In this document: piece by piece, positions 1 through 8,649 of the stretch
How the letters are laid out: the number at the start of each line of letters is the position of its first letter
Position numbering within the stretch: position 1 is the stretch's first letter
NCBI GenBank assembly: GCA_040220455.1
Contig: JAVJUS010000112.1
Location: 12,895-76,894, forward strand
Length of the DNA: 64,000 bases
Reading direction: 5' to 3'
Source of the DNA: JAVJUS01 sp040220455
Lineage (GTDB): Bacteria; Pseudomonadota; Alphaproteobacteria; DSM-16000; Inquilinaceae
The notes under the pieces: generated by a model
Told to the model about the DNA's origin: nothing
The model's database searches: none
The model's input: only the letters and a program-made list of their open reading frames with translations
Position numbers and translations under genes: made by a program

Positions 1-1059
1 GCCGCCGACGCGGCGGCGGCGGGCGGCGTCACCGCCATGGCCTGCCTGCCGGACACCGACCCGCCGATCGACAACGAGGCGGCGCTGGCCCTTGTCGCCC
101 GTCAGGCCCGCGCCGAGAAGCGGGTCAAGGTCTATGCCCAGGCCTGCCTGACCAAGGGTTCGGCCGGCGCGGACCTGGCGGAGATCGGTCTGCTCGCGCG
201 GGCGGGCGCGGTCGCCTTCACCGACGGCCGGCGGGCGACTGCCGACGCGCAGGTCATGCTGCGGGCGCTGGCCTACGCCTCGGCCCATGGCGCGCTGGTC
301 ATCCAGCATCCCGAGGAGCCGAGCCTGGCCGCAGGCGGCCAGATGAACGCCGGCGAGATCGCGACGCGGCTGGGTCTTTCCGGCATCCCGCGCGAGGCCG
401 AGGTGATGATGGTCGAGCGCGACCTGCGCCTGGTCGCCAAGACCGGCGCGCGCTACCACGCCGCCCATGTCAGCACGCCCGAGGCGCTCGACGTCATCGC
501 CGCCGCCAAGGCCCGCGGCCTGCCGGTGACCTGCGAGACGGCGCCGCCCTATTTCACGCTGACCGAGGTCGATGTCGGCGACTACCGGACCTTCGCCAAG
601 CTCTCCCCGCCGCTGCGCACCGACGCCGATCGGGCCGCGGTCGCGGCGGCCGTCGCCGACGGCACGATCGACGTGATCGCCTCCGACCACTGCCCGCAGG
701 ACCAGGATTCCAAACGTCTGCCCTTCGCCCTGGCCGAACCCGGGGCGGTGGGGCTGGAGACCCTGCTGCCGCTGGCGCTCGAGCTCTATCACCAGGAGCG
801 CGTCACGCTCCCCGACCTTCTGGCGCGGCTGACGCTGCGGCCCGCCCGCCTGCTGGGGCTGGACGCCGGCCGGCTCGCCGTCGGGGCGCCCGCCGACCTG
901 GTGGTCTTCGATCCTGACCGACCCTGGGTGATCGACGCCGACCGGCTCGTCGGCAAGTCGAAGAACACGCCCTACGACCGCCGGCCGGTCATGGGCCGCG
1001 TGCTGGCCACGGTGGTCGACGGCCGGCCCGTCCACGACACGCTCTCGACGGCCGGCTGA
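1..1059 (+). CDS. pyrC: Dihydroorotase-like protein, 3' part (5' end outside the window)
   Basis: This is the C-terminal ~352 residues of a class I dihydroorotase-type amidohydrolase of pyrimidine synthesis. The frame is open from base 1, and the residues before the first ATG at 37 (GGVTAMACLPDTDPPIDNE) match the family, so the start lies upstream. Visible family blocks are HPEEPSLAAGG, AHVST, SDHCPQD with KRLPF, GLETLLPL and SKNTPYD. At the usual metal-ligand block, where active enzymes read TPHH, this protein reads APPYF, and DHAPH is DHCPQ. That pattern fits the PyrC' or pseudo-dihydroorotase form, which accompanies aspartate transcarbamoylase in many proteobacteria. pyrB would be expected just upstream. 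The family is certain; loss of catalysis is inferred from a partial sequence. Confidence 0.9.
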   Translation, partial: AADAAAAGGVTAMACLPDTDPPIDNEAALALVARQARAEKRVKVYAQACLTKGSAGADLAEIGLLARAGAVAFTDGRRATADAQVMLRALAYASAHGALVIQHPEEPSLAAGGQMNAGEIATRLGLSGIPREAEVMMVERDLRLVAKTGARYHAAHVSTPEALDVIAAAKARGLPVTCETAPPYFTLTEVDVGDYRTFAKLSPPLRTDADRAAVAAAVADGTIDVIASDHCPQDQDSKRLPFALAEPGAVGLETLLPLALELYHQERVTLPDLLARLTLRPARLLGLDAGRLAVGAPADLVVFDPDRPWVIDADRLVGKSKNTPYDRRPVMGRVLATVVDGRPVHDTLSTAG

Positions 1060-1617
1060 CGCCGCCGCCGCGGCGGCATTCCTTTCCTTCCGATCCCCGT
1101 CCGACACGCGCTATCGCGATCATGCGCGCGCGTGCGTTCCGACGCACGCCTGGCGATGCTTATACTTCAATGTAAGCACGACACTCTTTGCATATAGATC
1201 AACCTTCGATCATACTCGCGGCACGCGAAGCGGGGAGGCAAGGGCCGCGTCACGACGGCCACCGCGATCGGAGGAGACGACCCGTGCAGGCATCAGAGCC
1301 CGTCTCGACCAGCATGACCATCGCGGGCGCGCCAGGTGCCCGACCGGCGACCCGCCGGCCGGCGCCGCATGGCCGGCTCGCCCACGGCCGGGGCGTCGCC
1401 GCCTCGGCCCGATGACGGCGTCCCGGCGGTCCGGCGCTCGGCCGTCCCCGGTCGTCGCGTCGAGGCCGAACGGTTCGCCCGAACAGCATCCGCCCCGTTC
1501 TCGACCCGCTCCGGTCCGCCCTCCGGCGGCGCTTCGCGGCCGGGCGGCCCTGTCCCGGGGCGTGTCGCCGACCAACCCGCCGGCGCGGAAGCCGGCGCCA
1601 GAAGGGAGAGGAGGCCC
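1060..1617. other. 558-bp intergenic region upstream of the symporter module
   Basis: I see no convincing gene here. It begins with a hairpin after pyrC, followed by a locally AT-richer stretch at about 1155-1215 that is a plausible promoter area for the downstream symporter genes. No clean -35/-10 pair or sigma-54 site could be fixed. The remainder up to 1600 is GC-rich and reads open in several frames, but without codon bias or recognisable protein. Confidence 0.5.
1130..1149 (+). terminator. Hairpin downstream of pyrC
   Basis: A perfect 8-bp stem (GCGTGCGT / ACGCACGC) with a TCCG loop lies 71 bp after the pyrC stop. There is no T-run behind it, so a terminator role is only possible; it could also be an unrelated palindrome. 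Confidence 0.35.
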
Positions 1618-1893
1618 ATGAGCACACAGGACAAGGACGGCAGGACCGACGCCGACCGGTACTGGAAAGCCAATGTCCGGACCGTCGTCGGCTGCATGAT
1701 CGTCTGGTTTCTCGCATCCTACGGTTGCGGAATTCTATTCGCGGACGCACTGAACGCCATCAGGATCGGCGGGTTTCCGCTGGGATTCTGGTTCTCCCAG
1801 CAGGGCGCCATCGTGGTCTTCCTGATCCTGATCGCCTTCTACGCGTGGCGCCTGAACAAGCTCGACCGCGACTTCGACGTCGACGAGCGCTGA
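1618..1893 (+). CDS. DUF4212 small membrane subunit of a sodium/solute symporter
   Basis: This 91-residue protein has two predicted membrane helices (about residues 22-45 and 60-82) with the family signatures WKANVR near the N-terminus, FPLGFWFSQQG in the middle and a charged C-terminus NKLDRDFDVDE. DUF4212 proteins are encoded directly before large SSS-family symporters and are thought to act as their small subunit in the inner membrane. The ATG at 1618 is preceded by a strong purine-rich ribosome site (GGGAGAGGAGG). The same frame is open further upstream, but that extension is low-complexity GC-rich sequence. The symporter gene follows after 30 bp, so the two form an operon. Confidence 0.88.
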   Translation: MSTQDKDGRTDADRYWKANVRTVVGCMIVWFLASYGCGILFADALNAIRIGGFPLGFWFSQQGAIVVFLILIAFYAWRLNKLDRDFDVDER

Positions 1894-1923
1894 CCCGCAG
1901 GATCGCGAAGGAACTCCCCGACA

Positions 1924-3687
1924 ATGGATCTCACGACCCTCACCTATCTGGTCGTCGGCGGGACGTTCGTCGTCTACATCGCCATCGCGGTGTGGTCGAA
2001 GGCCGCCTCGACCGGCGAGTTCTACGTCGCCGGCGCCGGGGTGCACCCGGTCGCCAACGGCATGGCGACGGCGGCGGACTGGATGTCCGCGGCGTCTTTC
2101 CTGTCCATGGCCGGCCTGATCGCGTTCACCGGCTACGGCGGCTCGATCTACCTGATGGGCTGGACGGGCGGCTACGTGCTGCTGGCGATGCTCATGGCGC
2201 CGTATTTGCGCAAGTACGGCAAGTTCACGGTGCCGGAATTCGTCGGTGACCGGTACTACAGCCAGGCCGCCCGCGTCGTCGCGGTGATCTGCCTGATCTT
2301 CGTGTCGTTCACCTATGTCGCCGGGCAGATGCGCGGCGTCGGCATCGTCTTCTCCCGCTTCCTCGAGGTCGACATCCTGACCGGCCTGATCGTCGGCATG
2401 GGCATCGTCTTCGTCTACGCGGTGCTCGGCGGGATGAAGGGCATCACCTACACCCAGGTGGCCCAGTACGTCGTGCTGATCTCCGCCTACATCGTCCCGG
2501 CCGTGTTCATCTCGATACAGATCACGGGCAACCCGATCCCGCCGATCGCCTACGGCTCGACCCTGGCGGGCAGCGACGTCTACCTGCTCGACCGGCTGAA
2601 CCAGATCGTCATCGATCTAGGATTCCACGAGTACATCGGCACCACCAAGTCGATGCTCGACATGATCGCCAGCACTGCGGTGCTGATGGTCGGCACGGCC
2701 GGACTGCCGCACGTCATCGTGCGCTTCTTCACCGTGCCCCGGGTGCGCGACGCGCGGGCCTCGGCCGGCTGGGCGCTGCTGTTCATCGCCCTGCTCTACT
2801 TCTGCGCCCCGGCGGTCGGCGGCATGGCCCGCTACAACCTGACGTCGACAATCCAGACCGGCGAGGTCGGCGCCCCCGACGGCAACATGGCCATCGAGGA
2901 CCGGCCCGCCTGGATGGAGCGCTGGGCCGCGACGGGCCTGATATCCTGGGAGGACAAGAACGACGACGGCCGGATCCAGTACTACGACCCCTCGGGCATG
3001 AGCGACGAGCGCGAGGCGGCCTACGGCTGGGCCGGCAACGAGCTCACGGTCGACCGGGACATCATGGTGCTCGCCAATCCGGAGATCGCCCAGCTGCCGA
3101 ACTGGGTCATCGCCCTGGTCGCCGCGGGCGGCGTGGCCGCGGCCCTGTCGACGGCGGCCGGACTCCTGCTCGTGATCTCCTCGTCGATCAGCCACGACCT
3201 GCTGAAATCGACGTTCGCCAAGAGCATCACGGAGAAGCAGGAACTCATGGCCGGGCGCATCGCCGCGACGGTCGCGATCCTCATCGCCGGCTATCTCGGC
3301 TACAACCCGCCGGGATTCGTCGCCCAGGTGGTGGCGCTCGCCTTCGGGCTGGCGGCGAGCTCGCTCTTCCCGGCGATCATGATGGGGATCTTCTCCAAGA
3401 CCGTGAATCGGGAGGGCGCGATCGCGGGCATGCTGTCGGGTCTGCTGTTCACGCTCGGCTACATTCTCTGGTTCAAGGGGATCTTCATCACCCCGGTCCA
3501 GGAGAACGTGCCGGAGAACTGGTTCCTCGGCATCTCGCCGGAGGGCATCGGCATCCTCGGCATGGTGATCAACTTCGCGGTGGCCATCCTCGTCAGCCGG
3601 ATCACCGCGGCGCCGCCGAAGGAGATCCAGGAGATGGTGGAGTACATCCGCTCGCCCCGCGGCGCGGCCCCGGCCCGGAGCCACTGA
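1924..3687 (+). CDS. Sodium:solute symporter (SSS family, ActP/VC2705-like)
   Basis: A 587-residue polytopic inner-membrane carrier of the sodium:solute symporter superfamily, in the branch that pairs with DUF4212 and is related to acetate permease ActP. Family hallmarks visible include FYVAGAGVHPVANGMATAADWMS near the N-terminus, GGMKGITYTQVAQY, and VAAALSTAAGLLLVISSSISHD, the helix region that binds sodium in this family. A soluble insert of about 80 residues (roughly 305-385, rich in acidic residues) separates the middle helices, as in other VC2705-type members. An AAGGA motif precedes the ATG at 1924. The substrate is probably acetate or another short carboxylate, inferred from family and operon. 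The following cNMP/CBS/DUF294 and exonuclease genes form a recurrent neighbourhood. Confidence 0.88.
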   Translation: MDLTTLTYLVVGGTFVVYIAIAVWSKAASTGEFYVAGAGVHPVANGMATAADWMSAASFLSMAGLIAFTGYGGSIYLMGWTGGYVLLAMLMAPYLRKYGKFTVPEFVGDRYYSQAARVVAVICLIFVSFTYVAGQMRGVGIVFSRFLEVDILTGLIVGMGIVFVYAVLGGMKGITYTQVAQYVVLISAYIVPAVFISIQITGNPIPPIAYGSTLAGSDVYLLDRLNQIVIDLGFHEYIGTTKSMLDMIASTAVLMVGTAGLPHVIVRFFTVPRVRDARASAGWALLFIALLYFCAPAVGGMARYNLTSTIQTGEVGAPDGNMAIEDRPAWMERWAATGLISWEDKNDDGRIQYYDPSGMSDEREAAYGWAGNELTVDRDIMVLANPEIAQLPNWVIALVAAGGVAAALSTAAGLLLVISSSISHDLLKSTFAKSITEKQELMAGRIAATVAILIAGYLGYNPPGFVAQVVALAFGLAASSLFPAIMMGIFSKTVNREGAIAGMLSGLLFTLGYILWFKGIFITPVQENVPENWFLGISPEGIGILGMVINFAVAILVSRITAAPPKEIQEMVEYIRSPRGAAPARSH

Positions 3688-3727
3688 CCGCCCCCGGCGG
3701 CCAGGTCGCCGGAAGACCCGTCCTGAT

Positions 3728-3763
3728 CGGGCCCGTCGCCGCGCGCGGCGGGCCCGTTTTTCT
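3728..3763 (+). terminator. Rho-independent terminator after the symporter
   Basis: A GC-rich stem (CGGGCCCG... / ...CGGGCCCG with an inner CGCCGCG/CGCGGCG pairing and a small bulge) is followed directly by TTTTTCTT. It ends the symporter transcript, so the next gene probably has its own promoter. Confidence 0.8.
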
Positions 3764-3816
3764 TCCCGGGCTCCCGGCAACTTCCCAATACCCGCCACGC
3801 GCGGCATGATGGCGCC

Positions 3817-5700
3817 ATGTCCGGTGGTGACTCGCGGCTGTCCGCAGAACTCGAAGACGTGCGCGACTTCCTGGCCGCGCATCATCCCCTCGACCTGCTG
3901 CCGGCCGAGGAGGTCGACCGGCTCGCCACGATGGTGGTCATCCGCTACCTGGCGCGCGGACGCGCCTTGATGGCGCCGGGCGACGCGGTCGACGCGCTGA
4001 CGATCGTGCGCTCCGGCGCGCTGGAGACGCGCAGCCCGGCGGGCGACCTGCTTGCCCGCGCCGGCGAGGGGGAGGCCGCGGGCGTCCGCGCCTTGCTGGC
4101 CGGCGGACGGGCGGTCAACCGGATCGAAGCGATCGAGGACACGCTCGTCTACCAGATCCCGGCCTCGGAGTTCGCGCGCCTGCGGGCGGAGAGGCCGGCG
4201 GTCGCCTACCACTACTCTCCCTCTGGCGCGGAGCGGCTGCGCGGCGCGCGGCTGGCGGTCGGCGACGGCGACGCCAGCGGGCTGACCAGCCGCCGGGTGG
4301 CCGAGCTGTTGCGCCGCACGCCGGTGACGGCGGGTCCGGATGCCACGGTCCGTGATGCGTCTTCGGTCATGGCGCGGGAGGCGATCTCATGCCTGCCGAT
4401 CGTCGAGGCCGGCGCGCTCGTCGGCATCCTGACCGACCGGGACCTGCGCAACCGGGTCCTCGCCGCCGGCCGGCCGCCCGACACGCCGGTCCGGGCGGTG
4501 ATGACGCCGGCGCCCTGGACCGTGCCGGCCAGCGCGTTCCTGTTCGAGGCGCTGATCGCCCTGTCACACCGGGGGGTGCATCATCTGCCGGTCGTCGGGT
4601 CGGAGGGCGAGCTGGTCGGCGTGGTCACGACGACGGACCTGTTGCGCACCCAGTCCCGCAGCGTCGTCTTCCTGGCCGGCGACATCCAGAGCCGCGCCGA
4701 TGCCGCCGGGATCGCCGAGGCGCTGGCGCCGCTGTCGGCGATGGTGCTCGACATGGTGGAGGCCGGCGTCGGCGCCTACGGCGTCGGCCACGCGGTCACC
4801 GCGCTCGCCGACGCGGCGACGCGCCGGCTGATCGAGCTGGCCGAGGATGCCCTGGGTCCGCCGCCGGTGCCCTACGCCTGGCTGGCGCTCGGCAGCCAGG
4901 GCCGGCACGAGCAGACGGCCCGCTCCGACCAGGACAATGCCCTGCTCCTCGACGACGCGTACGACCCGGCCGCGCACGGTGCCTATTTCGAGGCGCTGGC
5001 CCGGCGGGTCTGCGACGGGCTGGCGACCGCGGGCTTCGTCCACTGCCCCGGCGAAGTCATGGCGCTCACCGAGCGCTGGCGCCAGCCGCTGGCCGTCTGG
5101 AAACGCACCTTCGCGCGCTGGATCGACACCCCCGATCCGAAGGCGCTGATGGAGGCGAGCGTCTTCTTCGACCTGCGCGTCGTGCAGGGCGAGCGGGGCC
5201 TCGGCGACGCGTTGCAGCGCTTCGCCCTCGACAAGGCGGCGGGCAACGGCGTCTTCCTGGCCCATCTGGCCGGCAACGCCCTGACCCATCCGCCGCCGCT
5301 GGGGCTGTTCCGGAACCTGGTGCTGATCTCCTCCGGAGAGCACCGGCGCACGCTCGACCTCAAGCACAGCGGCGTCGTTCCGGTGGTCGACCTGGCGCGG
5401 CTCTACGCCCTCGACGCCGGCATCGACGCGGTCAACACGCGCGACCGGCTGGAGGCCGCGCGCGAGACCGGCCGCCTGTCGGCGCCCGGCGCCCGGGACC
5501 TGATCGACGCGCTCGACTTTCTCGCGTTGATGCGCCTGAAACATCAGGCCCGCCGCATCCGAGCGGGCAAGGTGGCCGACAACTACCTGGCGCCGGAGGA
5601 CCTGTCGGGTTTCGAGCGCGGACATCTCAAGGACGCCTTCGCGGTGATCAAGAGCTTCCAGGCCGCCGCGGCGACGACCTGGCGTGGCGGCCTGGGCTAG
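3817..5700 (+). CDS. cNMP-binding / CBS / DUF294 nucleotidyltransferase-like signalling protein
   Basis: A 627-residue cytoplasmic protein with four parts: a degenerate cyclic-nucleotide-binding domain (about residues 15-130), a tandem CBS pair (about 160-290), a DUF294 nucleotidyltransferase-like domain starting near 340, and the DUF294 C-terminal helical domain. The nucleotidyltransferase signature GSQGRHEQTARSDQDNALL begins at residue 359 and retains GS and the acidic pair. Proteins of this build are usually encoded with SSS symporters and a DnaQ-like exonuclease, as here, and are thought to regulate carbon-source uptake or acetyl-CoA metabolism. The enzymatic activity is unproven for the family. 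The chosen ATG has no strong ribosome site; a slightly later start cannot be excluded. Confidence 0.85.
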   Translation: MSGGDSRLSAELEDVRDFLAAHHPLDLLPAEEVDRLATMVVIRYLARGRALMAPGDAVDALTIVRSGALETRSPAGDLLARAGEGEAAGVRALLAGGRAVNRIEAIEDTLVYQIPASEFARLRAERPAVAYHYSPSGAERLRGARLAVGDGDASGLTSRRVAELLRRTPVTAGPDATVRDASSVMAREAISCLPIVEAGALVGILTDRDLRNRVLAAGRPPDTPVRAVMTPAPWTVPASAFLFEALIALSHRGVHHLPVVGSEGELVGVVTTTDLLRTQSRSVVFLAGDIQSRADAAGIAEALAPLSAMVLDMVEAGVGAYGVGHAVTALADAATRRLIELAEDALGPPPVPYAWLALGSQGRHEQTARSDQDNALLLDDAYDPAAHGAYFEALARRVCDGLATAGFVHCPGEVMALTERWRQPLAVWKRTFARWIDTPDPKALMEASVFFDLRVVQGERGLGDALQRFALDKAAGNGVFLAHLAGNALTHPPPLGLFRNLVLISSGEHRRTLDLKHSGVVPVVDLARLYALDAGIDAVNTRDRLEAARETGRLSAPGARDLIDALDFLALMRLKHQARRIRAGKVADNYLAPEDLSGFERGHLKDAFAVIKSFQAAAATTWRGGLG

Positions 5701-5708
5701 ACCGCGCC

Positions 5709-6401
5709 ATGGCGTTCGGCCCGGTCGCGTCGCCGATCCTGCCCCTGCGCCGCCGATGGCTGGCCGCGCGCTGCCGGGCCGCGCCGCTGCGCGACGTCCA
5801 CCGGGCCGACCTGCCCTCGGCGGCCACCCGCTGGACGGAGGTGGAGTTCCTGGCCCTGGACCTGGAAACGACCGGCCTCGACCCGGCGCGCGACGCGATC
5901 CTGTCGATCGGCTGGGTGCCGCTGAGCGGCGGCGCGATCCGCCTCGCCGGCGCGGGCTACCGCCTGGTGGCGGCGGATCGCCCGGTGGGGGAGAACAGCG
6001 CGGCGCTGCACGGCATCCTCGACCGGCACCTGGCCGACGCCCCGTCCCTGCCCGCGGTCCTGCCCGAGTTGCTGGAGGCGCTGACCGGCCGCGTGGCGAT
6101 CGCCCATCACGCGCCGATGGAGCAGCGCTTCCTCGGCGCCGCCTGCCGTCGCCACTACGGCTGCCCCCTCGCCGTGCCCTTCATCGACACGCTGGCGCTC
6201 GAACGCCGGTCCTTCGCGCGGCGCGGCCGGGTGCCCGGCGACGGCGACCTGCGCCTGCCGGCGGCGCGGGCGCGGCGCGGCCTGCCACGCTACCGCCTCC
6301 ACCACGCGCTGGGCGACGCGCTCGCCTGCGCGGAGCTGTTCCTGGCCCAGGCCACGGCGATCGGCGGCAAGCGGCCGGCCCGCCTGGGCGACCTCCTCTG
6401 A
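5709..6401 (+). CDS. DnaQ-like 3'-5' exonuclease (DNA polymerase III epsilon family)
   Basis: A 230-residue protein with a DEDDh exonuclease fold. Exo I reads LDLETTGLD (about residues 48-56), Exo II is around IAHHAPMEQRFL, and Exo III is HHALGDALACAELFL near residue 200, supplying the catalytic His and Asp. It starts 8 bp after the DUF294 gene, so the two are co-transcribed. This exonuclease-DUF294-symporter set recurs in many proteobacteria. It is probably not the replicative epsilon subunit, because there is no C-terminal polymerase-binding tail and the genomic context differs. Its biological role in this operon is unknown. Confidence 0.85.
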   Translation: MAFGPVASPILPLRRRWLAARCRAAPLRDVHRADLPSAATRWTEVEFLALDLETTGLDPARDAILSIGWVPLSGGAIRLAGAGYRLVAADRPVGENSAALHGILDRHLADAPSLPAVLPELLEALTGRVAIAHHAPMEQRFLGAACRRHYGCPLAVPFIDTLALERRSFARRGRVPGDGDLRLPAARARRGLPRYRLHHALGDALACAELFLAQATAIGGKRPARLGDLL

Positions 6402-6450
6402 CCGGCCGCCCTCCCGCCCATTCCCGACAGCCTCTGAGCGGAACCAAGCC

Positions 6451-6969
6451 ATGTTCCTCGACCTGGTCATCGCCGTCTGCGCCGGCTTCGCGGCCGCCGG
6501 CCCGGTCCTGCTCGTCTACCGGCTGCTCCGGCGCAAGCCCTCGCTCGGCGTGGTCCTCGGCGTCGCGGCCGTGGCGATCATGGTCGTGGCGACCGTCCAG
6601 CGCTATGGCTGGGCCGACCAGGCCGCCGCGCGCCTGCCGCCGGAGATGGTCGTGATCGATCGGCTGACCGTGCGCGATCCGTTCCAGCCCCTGTCCTATA
6701 TCGTGCCCGTGGTCGACCGGCTGGTCGTCGCCGACACGGCCAGCCGGCGGACCAGTCCGGCCCATCCCGACATGGTGGCGATGGAGGTCGTGCTCGTCCG
6801 CAAAGGGCGCGAGACGCTGGTGGCGCGCCATCTGGTCGACTGCGCCGAACGGGCGACGACCCAGCTTCCCGCGGACACGCGGCTCGGCCCGGGCCCGCTG
6901 CCGGACGGGCTCGCCTGGTTCGGCGGCGTTCCGGACGGGCTGTTCGAAGCGGCCTGTCCGCCGGCATGA
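6451..6969 (+). CDS. Hypothetical protein with two N-terminal membrane helices
   Basis: A 172-residue protein that I do not recognise. Residues 3-24 and 33-50 are hydrophobic and separated by a short RLLRRKPS loop, so the rest of the chain is probably anchored at the membrane face. The remainder is soluble, ends in Cys-Pro-Pro-Ala, and contains two cysteines (near 128 and the C-terminus). GAGCGGA precedes the ATG. It follows the exonuclease gene by 49 bp on the same strand and may belong to the same transcript. Codon use matches its neighbours, so I consider it real. Confidence 0.65.
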   Translation: MFLDLVIAVCAGFAAAGPVLLVYRLLRRKPSLGVVLGVAAVAIMVVATVQRYGWADQAAARLPPEMVVIDRLTVRDPFQPLSYIVPVVDRLVVADTASRRTSPAHPDMVAMEVVLVRKGRETLVARHLVDCAERATTQLPADTRLGPGPLPDGLAWFGGVPDGLFEAACPPA

Positions 6970-7135
6970 GGGATCGCCGGCTCGGCCGGACGCGGCCGCG
7001 TCGCGGCAGCCGGACTCGCCCCTTGGCAACCGGACCGCGTATCGGCCATAGTCGTCGCCACACGACCCAAAGGCGAGCCCGGCGGCAAGCCGGGCTCGCG
7101 ACGCGCGACCGTCGACAGCTACCGGAGGCCGATCC

Positions 7136-7561
7136 GTGAGCGAGCCATCCCTTGCCGACATGCAGGCCTTCGCGAACCAGGTCTTCGACTCCCAGCCGTT
7201 CAGCGGCTTCATCGGGGCCCGTCTGGCCGATTGCGGCGCGGATCATGCGACGCTCGCCCTGACGATCGCCGATCATCACAAGCAACAGCACGGCTTCGTC
7301 CATGGCGGCGTGCTCGCCTATCTGGCCGATAACGCGATCACCTTCGCGGGCGGCCTCGCCATGGGCGGCAACGCCCTGACGTCGGAGTTCAAGATCAACT
7401 ACCTGCGCCCCGGCCAGGGGGCGGAACTGGTCGCCCGTGCCACGACCCGCGGCGTCGGCAAGCGCCAGGCCGTCTGCCAGTGCGAGGTCTTCGCCGTCGC
7501 CGAGGACGGCACGGAGAAGCTCTGCGCCATCGCCCAGGGAACGGTGTTGCCGGCGGGCTGA
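7136..7561 (+). CDS. PaaI-family hotdog thioesterase
   Basis: A 141-residue single-domain hotdog thioesterase. The helix block QQHGFVHGGVLAYLADNAITFA carries the HGG motif and the acidic residue of PaaI-type acyl-CoA thioesterases, followed by SEFKINYLRPGQGAELVARA, the conserved beta-strand region. It would hydrolyse small acyl- or aryl-CoA esters in the cytoplasm; the exact substrate cannot be told. The start is a GTG placed after a good ribosome site (CCGGAGG at about 7122-7128). It is followed on the opposite strand by a Rieske oxygenase fragment, which hints that this spot once held aromatic-degradation genes. Confidence 0.85.
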   Translation: MSEPSLADMQAFANQVFDSQPFSGFIGARLADCGADHATLALTIADHHKQQHGFVHGGVLAYLADNAITFAGGLAMGGNALTSEFKINYLRPGQGAELVARATTRGVGKRQAVCQCEVFAVAEDGTEKLCAIAQGTVLPAG

Positions 7562-7575
7562 GAAGCCCCCGGGGG

Positions 7576-7830
7576 TCAGGCCACCGCCGCGTCTATGGTG
7601 TCCTGGAACACCGCCAGCAGGCCCTCCTCGAGGCCGAGCGTGTGGTAGGCGTTGCCGCCGTCGCGCAATCCCGCCTGGACCTGTTCGGCGACCCGGAAAT
7701 CCTCGGTGTCGAAGACGACGTCGTTGGTGAAGGCGAAGCGCTTGGCAAGCGCCGCCTGCCCCTTTTCGCCGACGAAGGCGTCCGGGTGGTAGAGCATCTC
7801 GTGCGTCCAGATCGTCCGGTCCGGCGTCCG
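7576..7830 (-). pseudogene. C-terminal fragment of a Rieske aromatic-ring-hydroxylating dioxygenase alpha subunit
   Basis: About 80 codons on the minus strand, ending in a normal stop at 7576, read like the last part of a ring-hydroxylating dioxygenase alpha subunit: a block TIWTHEMLYHPDAFVG, then AKRFAFTNDVVFDTEDFRVAEQVQ, then a terminal helix ending in VFQDTIDAAV. The catalytic domain and Rieske cluster region are absent because plsY begins immediately upstream on the other strand. An internal ATG at 7797 could in principle make a 73-residue peptide. I read it as a decayed remnant left after a deletion or rearrangement. The family call is from memory of the C-terminal pattern. Confidence 0.6.
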
Positions 7831-7950
7831 CCGGTGCGCCGGCCGGCTTGAAACGGAGGGGCCGCGCGGGTACACGCTGGGATGAACACGGGCGGCGCCG
7901 GCCGCGCCTCGAGCCGCCGCCCCGCCCGATCGACCGAGCCGGAGCGCGCG

Positions 7951-8649
7951 ATGCCCGATCCTCTCGGCGGCCTCGCCTACACGTGGCCCTATTACGCAGC
8001 GGCGGTGATCGGCTACCTGCTGGGCTCGATCCCGTTCGGCCTGGTGCTGACGCGGCTGGCCGGCTATGGCGACATCCGCAAGATCGGCTCGGGCAATATC
8101 GGCGCGACCAATGTCCTGCGCACCGGCAACAAGCCGCTGGCCGCCGCCACCCTGGTGCTGGACAGCGGCAAGGGCGCGCTGGCGGTCGCGATCGGCTTCC
8201 TGTTCGGGCCGGACATCGCCGTGCTCGCCGGCGGCGGCGCGATGCTGGGCCACACCTTCCCGGTCTGGCTGAGGTTCCGGGGCGGCAAGGGCGTGGCGAC
8301 GGCGCTCGGCACCCTGCTGGCGCTGGCACCGACGGTCGGCCTCCTCGCCTGCCTGATCTGGCTCGCCGTCGCCTTCACGACCCGCTATTCGTCGCTGGCC
8401 GCGCTGGTCAGCCTCGTGGCGGCGCCCGTCGCCGGCTTCGTACTGGCGTCGCGGCCGGTCTTCAACGCTTTGGCCAGGACGGGACTCGATCCCTGGTGGA
8501 TCGCCGATCCCCAGCGCGCCGAACTGATGGTCTTCATTGCCGTGCTGGTCCTGATCCGCCACCACGCCAATATCCGCCGACTGCTCCAGGGCACGGAATC
8601 GAAGATCGGCGACAAGAAGAAGGACGGCGGAGTGCGCCATGACTCTTGA
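7951..8649 (+). CDS. plsY: Glycerol-3-phosphate acyltransferase PlsY
   Basis: A 232-residue inner-membrane acyltransferase that uses acyl-phosphate to acylate glycerol-3-phosphate, the first step of phospholipid synthesis. Family motifs are GSIPFGLV near the N-terminus, IGSGNIGATNVLR, and GHTFPVWLRFRGGKGVAT, the last two forming the active-site loops. A run of hydrophobic helices is visible throughout. I chose the ATG at 7951 because GGAG lies just upstream; an in-frame ATG at 7882 would add an unlikely Arg-rich leader. The C-terminal tail is unusually charged (KIGDKKKDGG). In relatives plsY often follows pyrB-pyrC directly; here about 6.9 kb separates them. The stop overlaps the next gene by 11 bp. 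Confidence 0.93.
   Translation: MPDPLGGLAYTWPYYAAAVIGYLLGSIPFGLVLTRLAGYGDIRKIGSGNIGATNVLRTGNKPLAAATLVLDSGKGALAVAIGFLFGPDIAVLAGGGAMLGHTFPVWLRFRGGKGVATALGTLLALAPTVGLLACLIWLAVAFTTRYSSLAALVSLVAAPVAGFVLASRPVFNALARTGLDPWWIADPQRAELMVFIAVLVLIRHHANIRRLLQGTESKIGDKKKDGGVRHDS

Noticed and set aside
1150..1215. Sigma-54 promoter before the symporter genes
   Set aside because: GC and TTGC-like pieces occur but with the wrong spacing (GG to GC must be 10 bp).
2617..4212. Long minus-strand open frames opposite the symporter, and similar ones opposite many genes (for example 4389-5700, 12251-14953, 59763-61847)
   Set aside because: They run antisense or out of frame through well-recognised genes, have Arg/Pro/Ala-biased composition without family signatures, and are expected by chance at this GC content.
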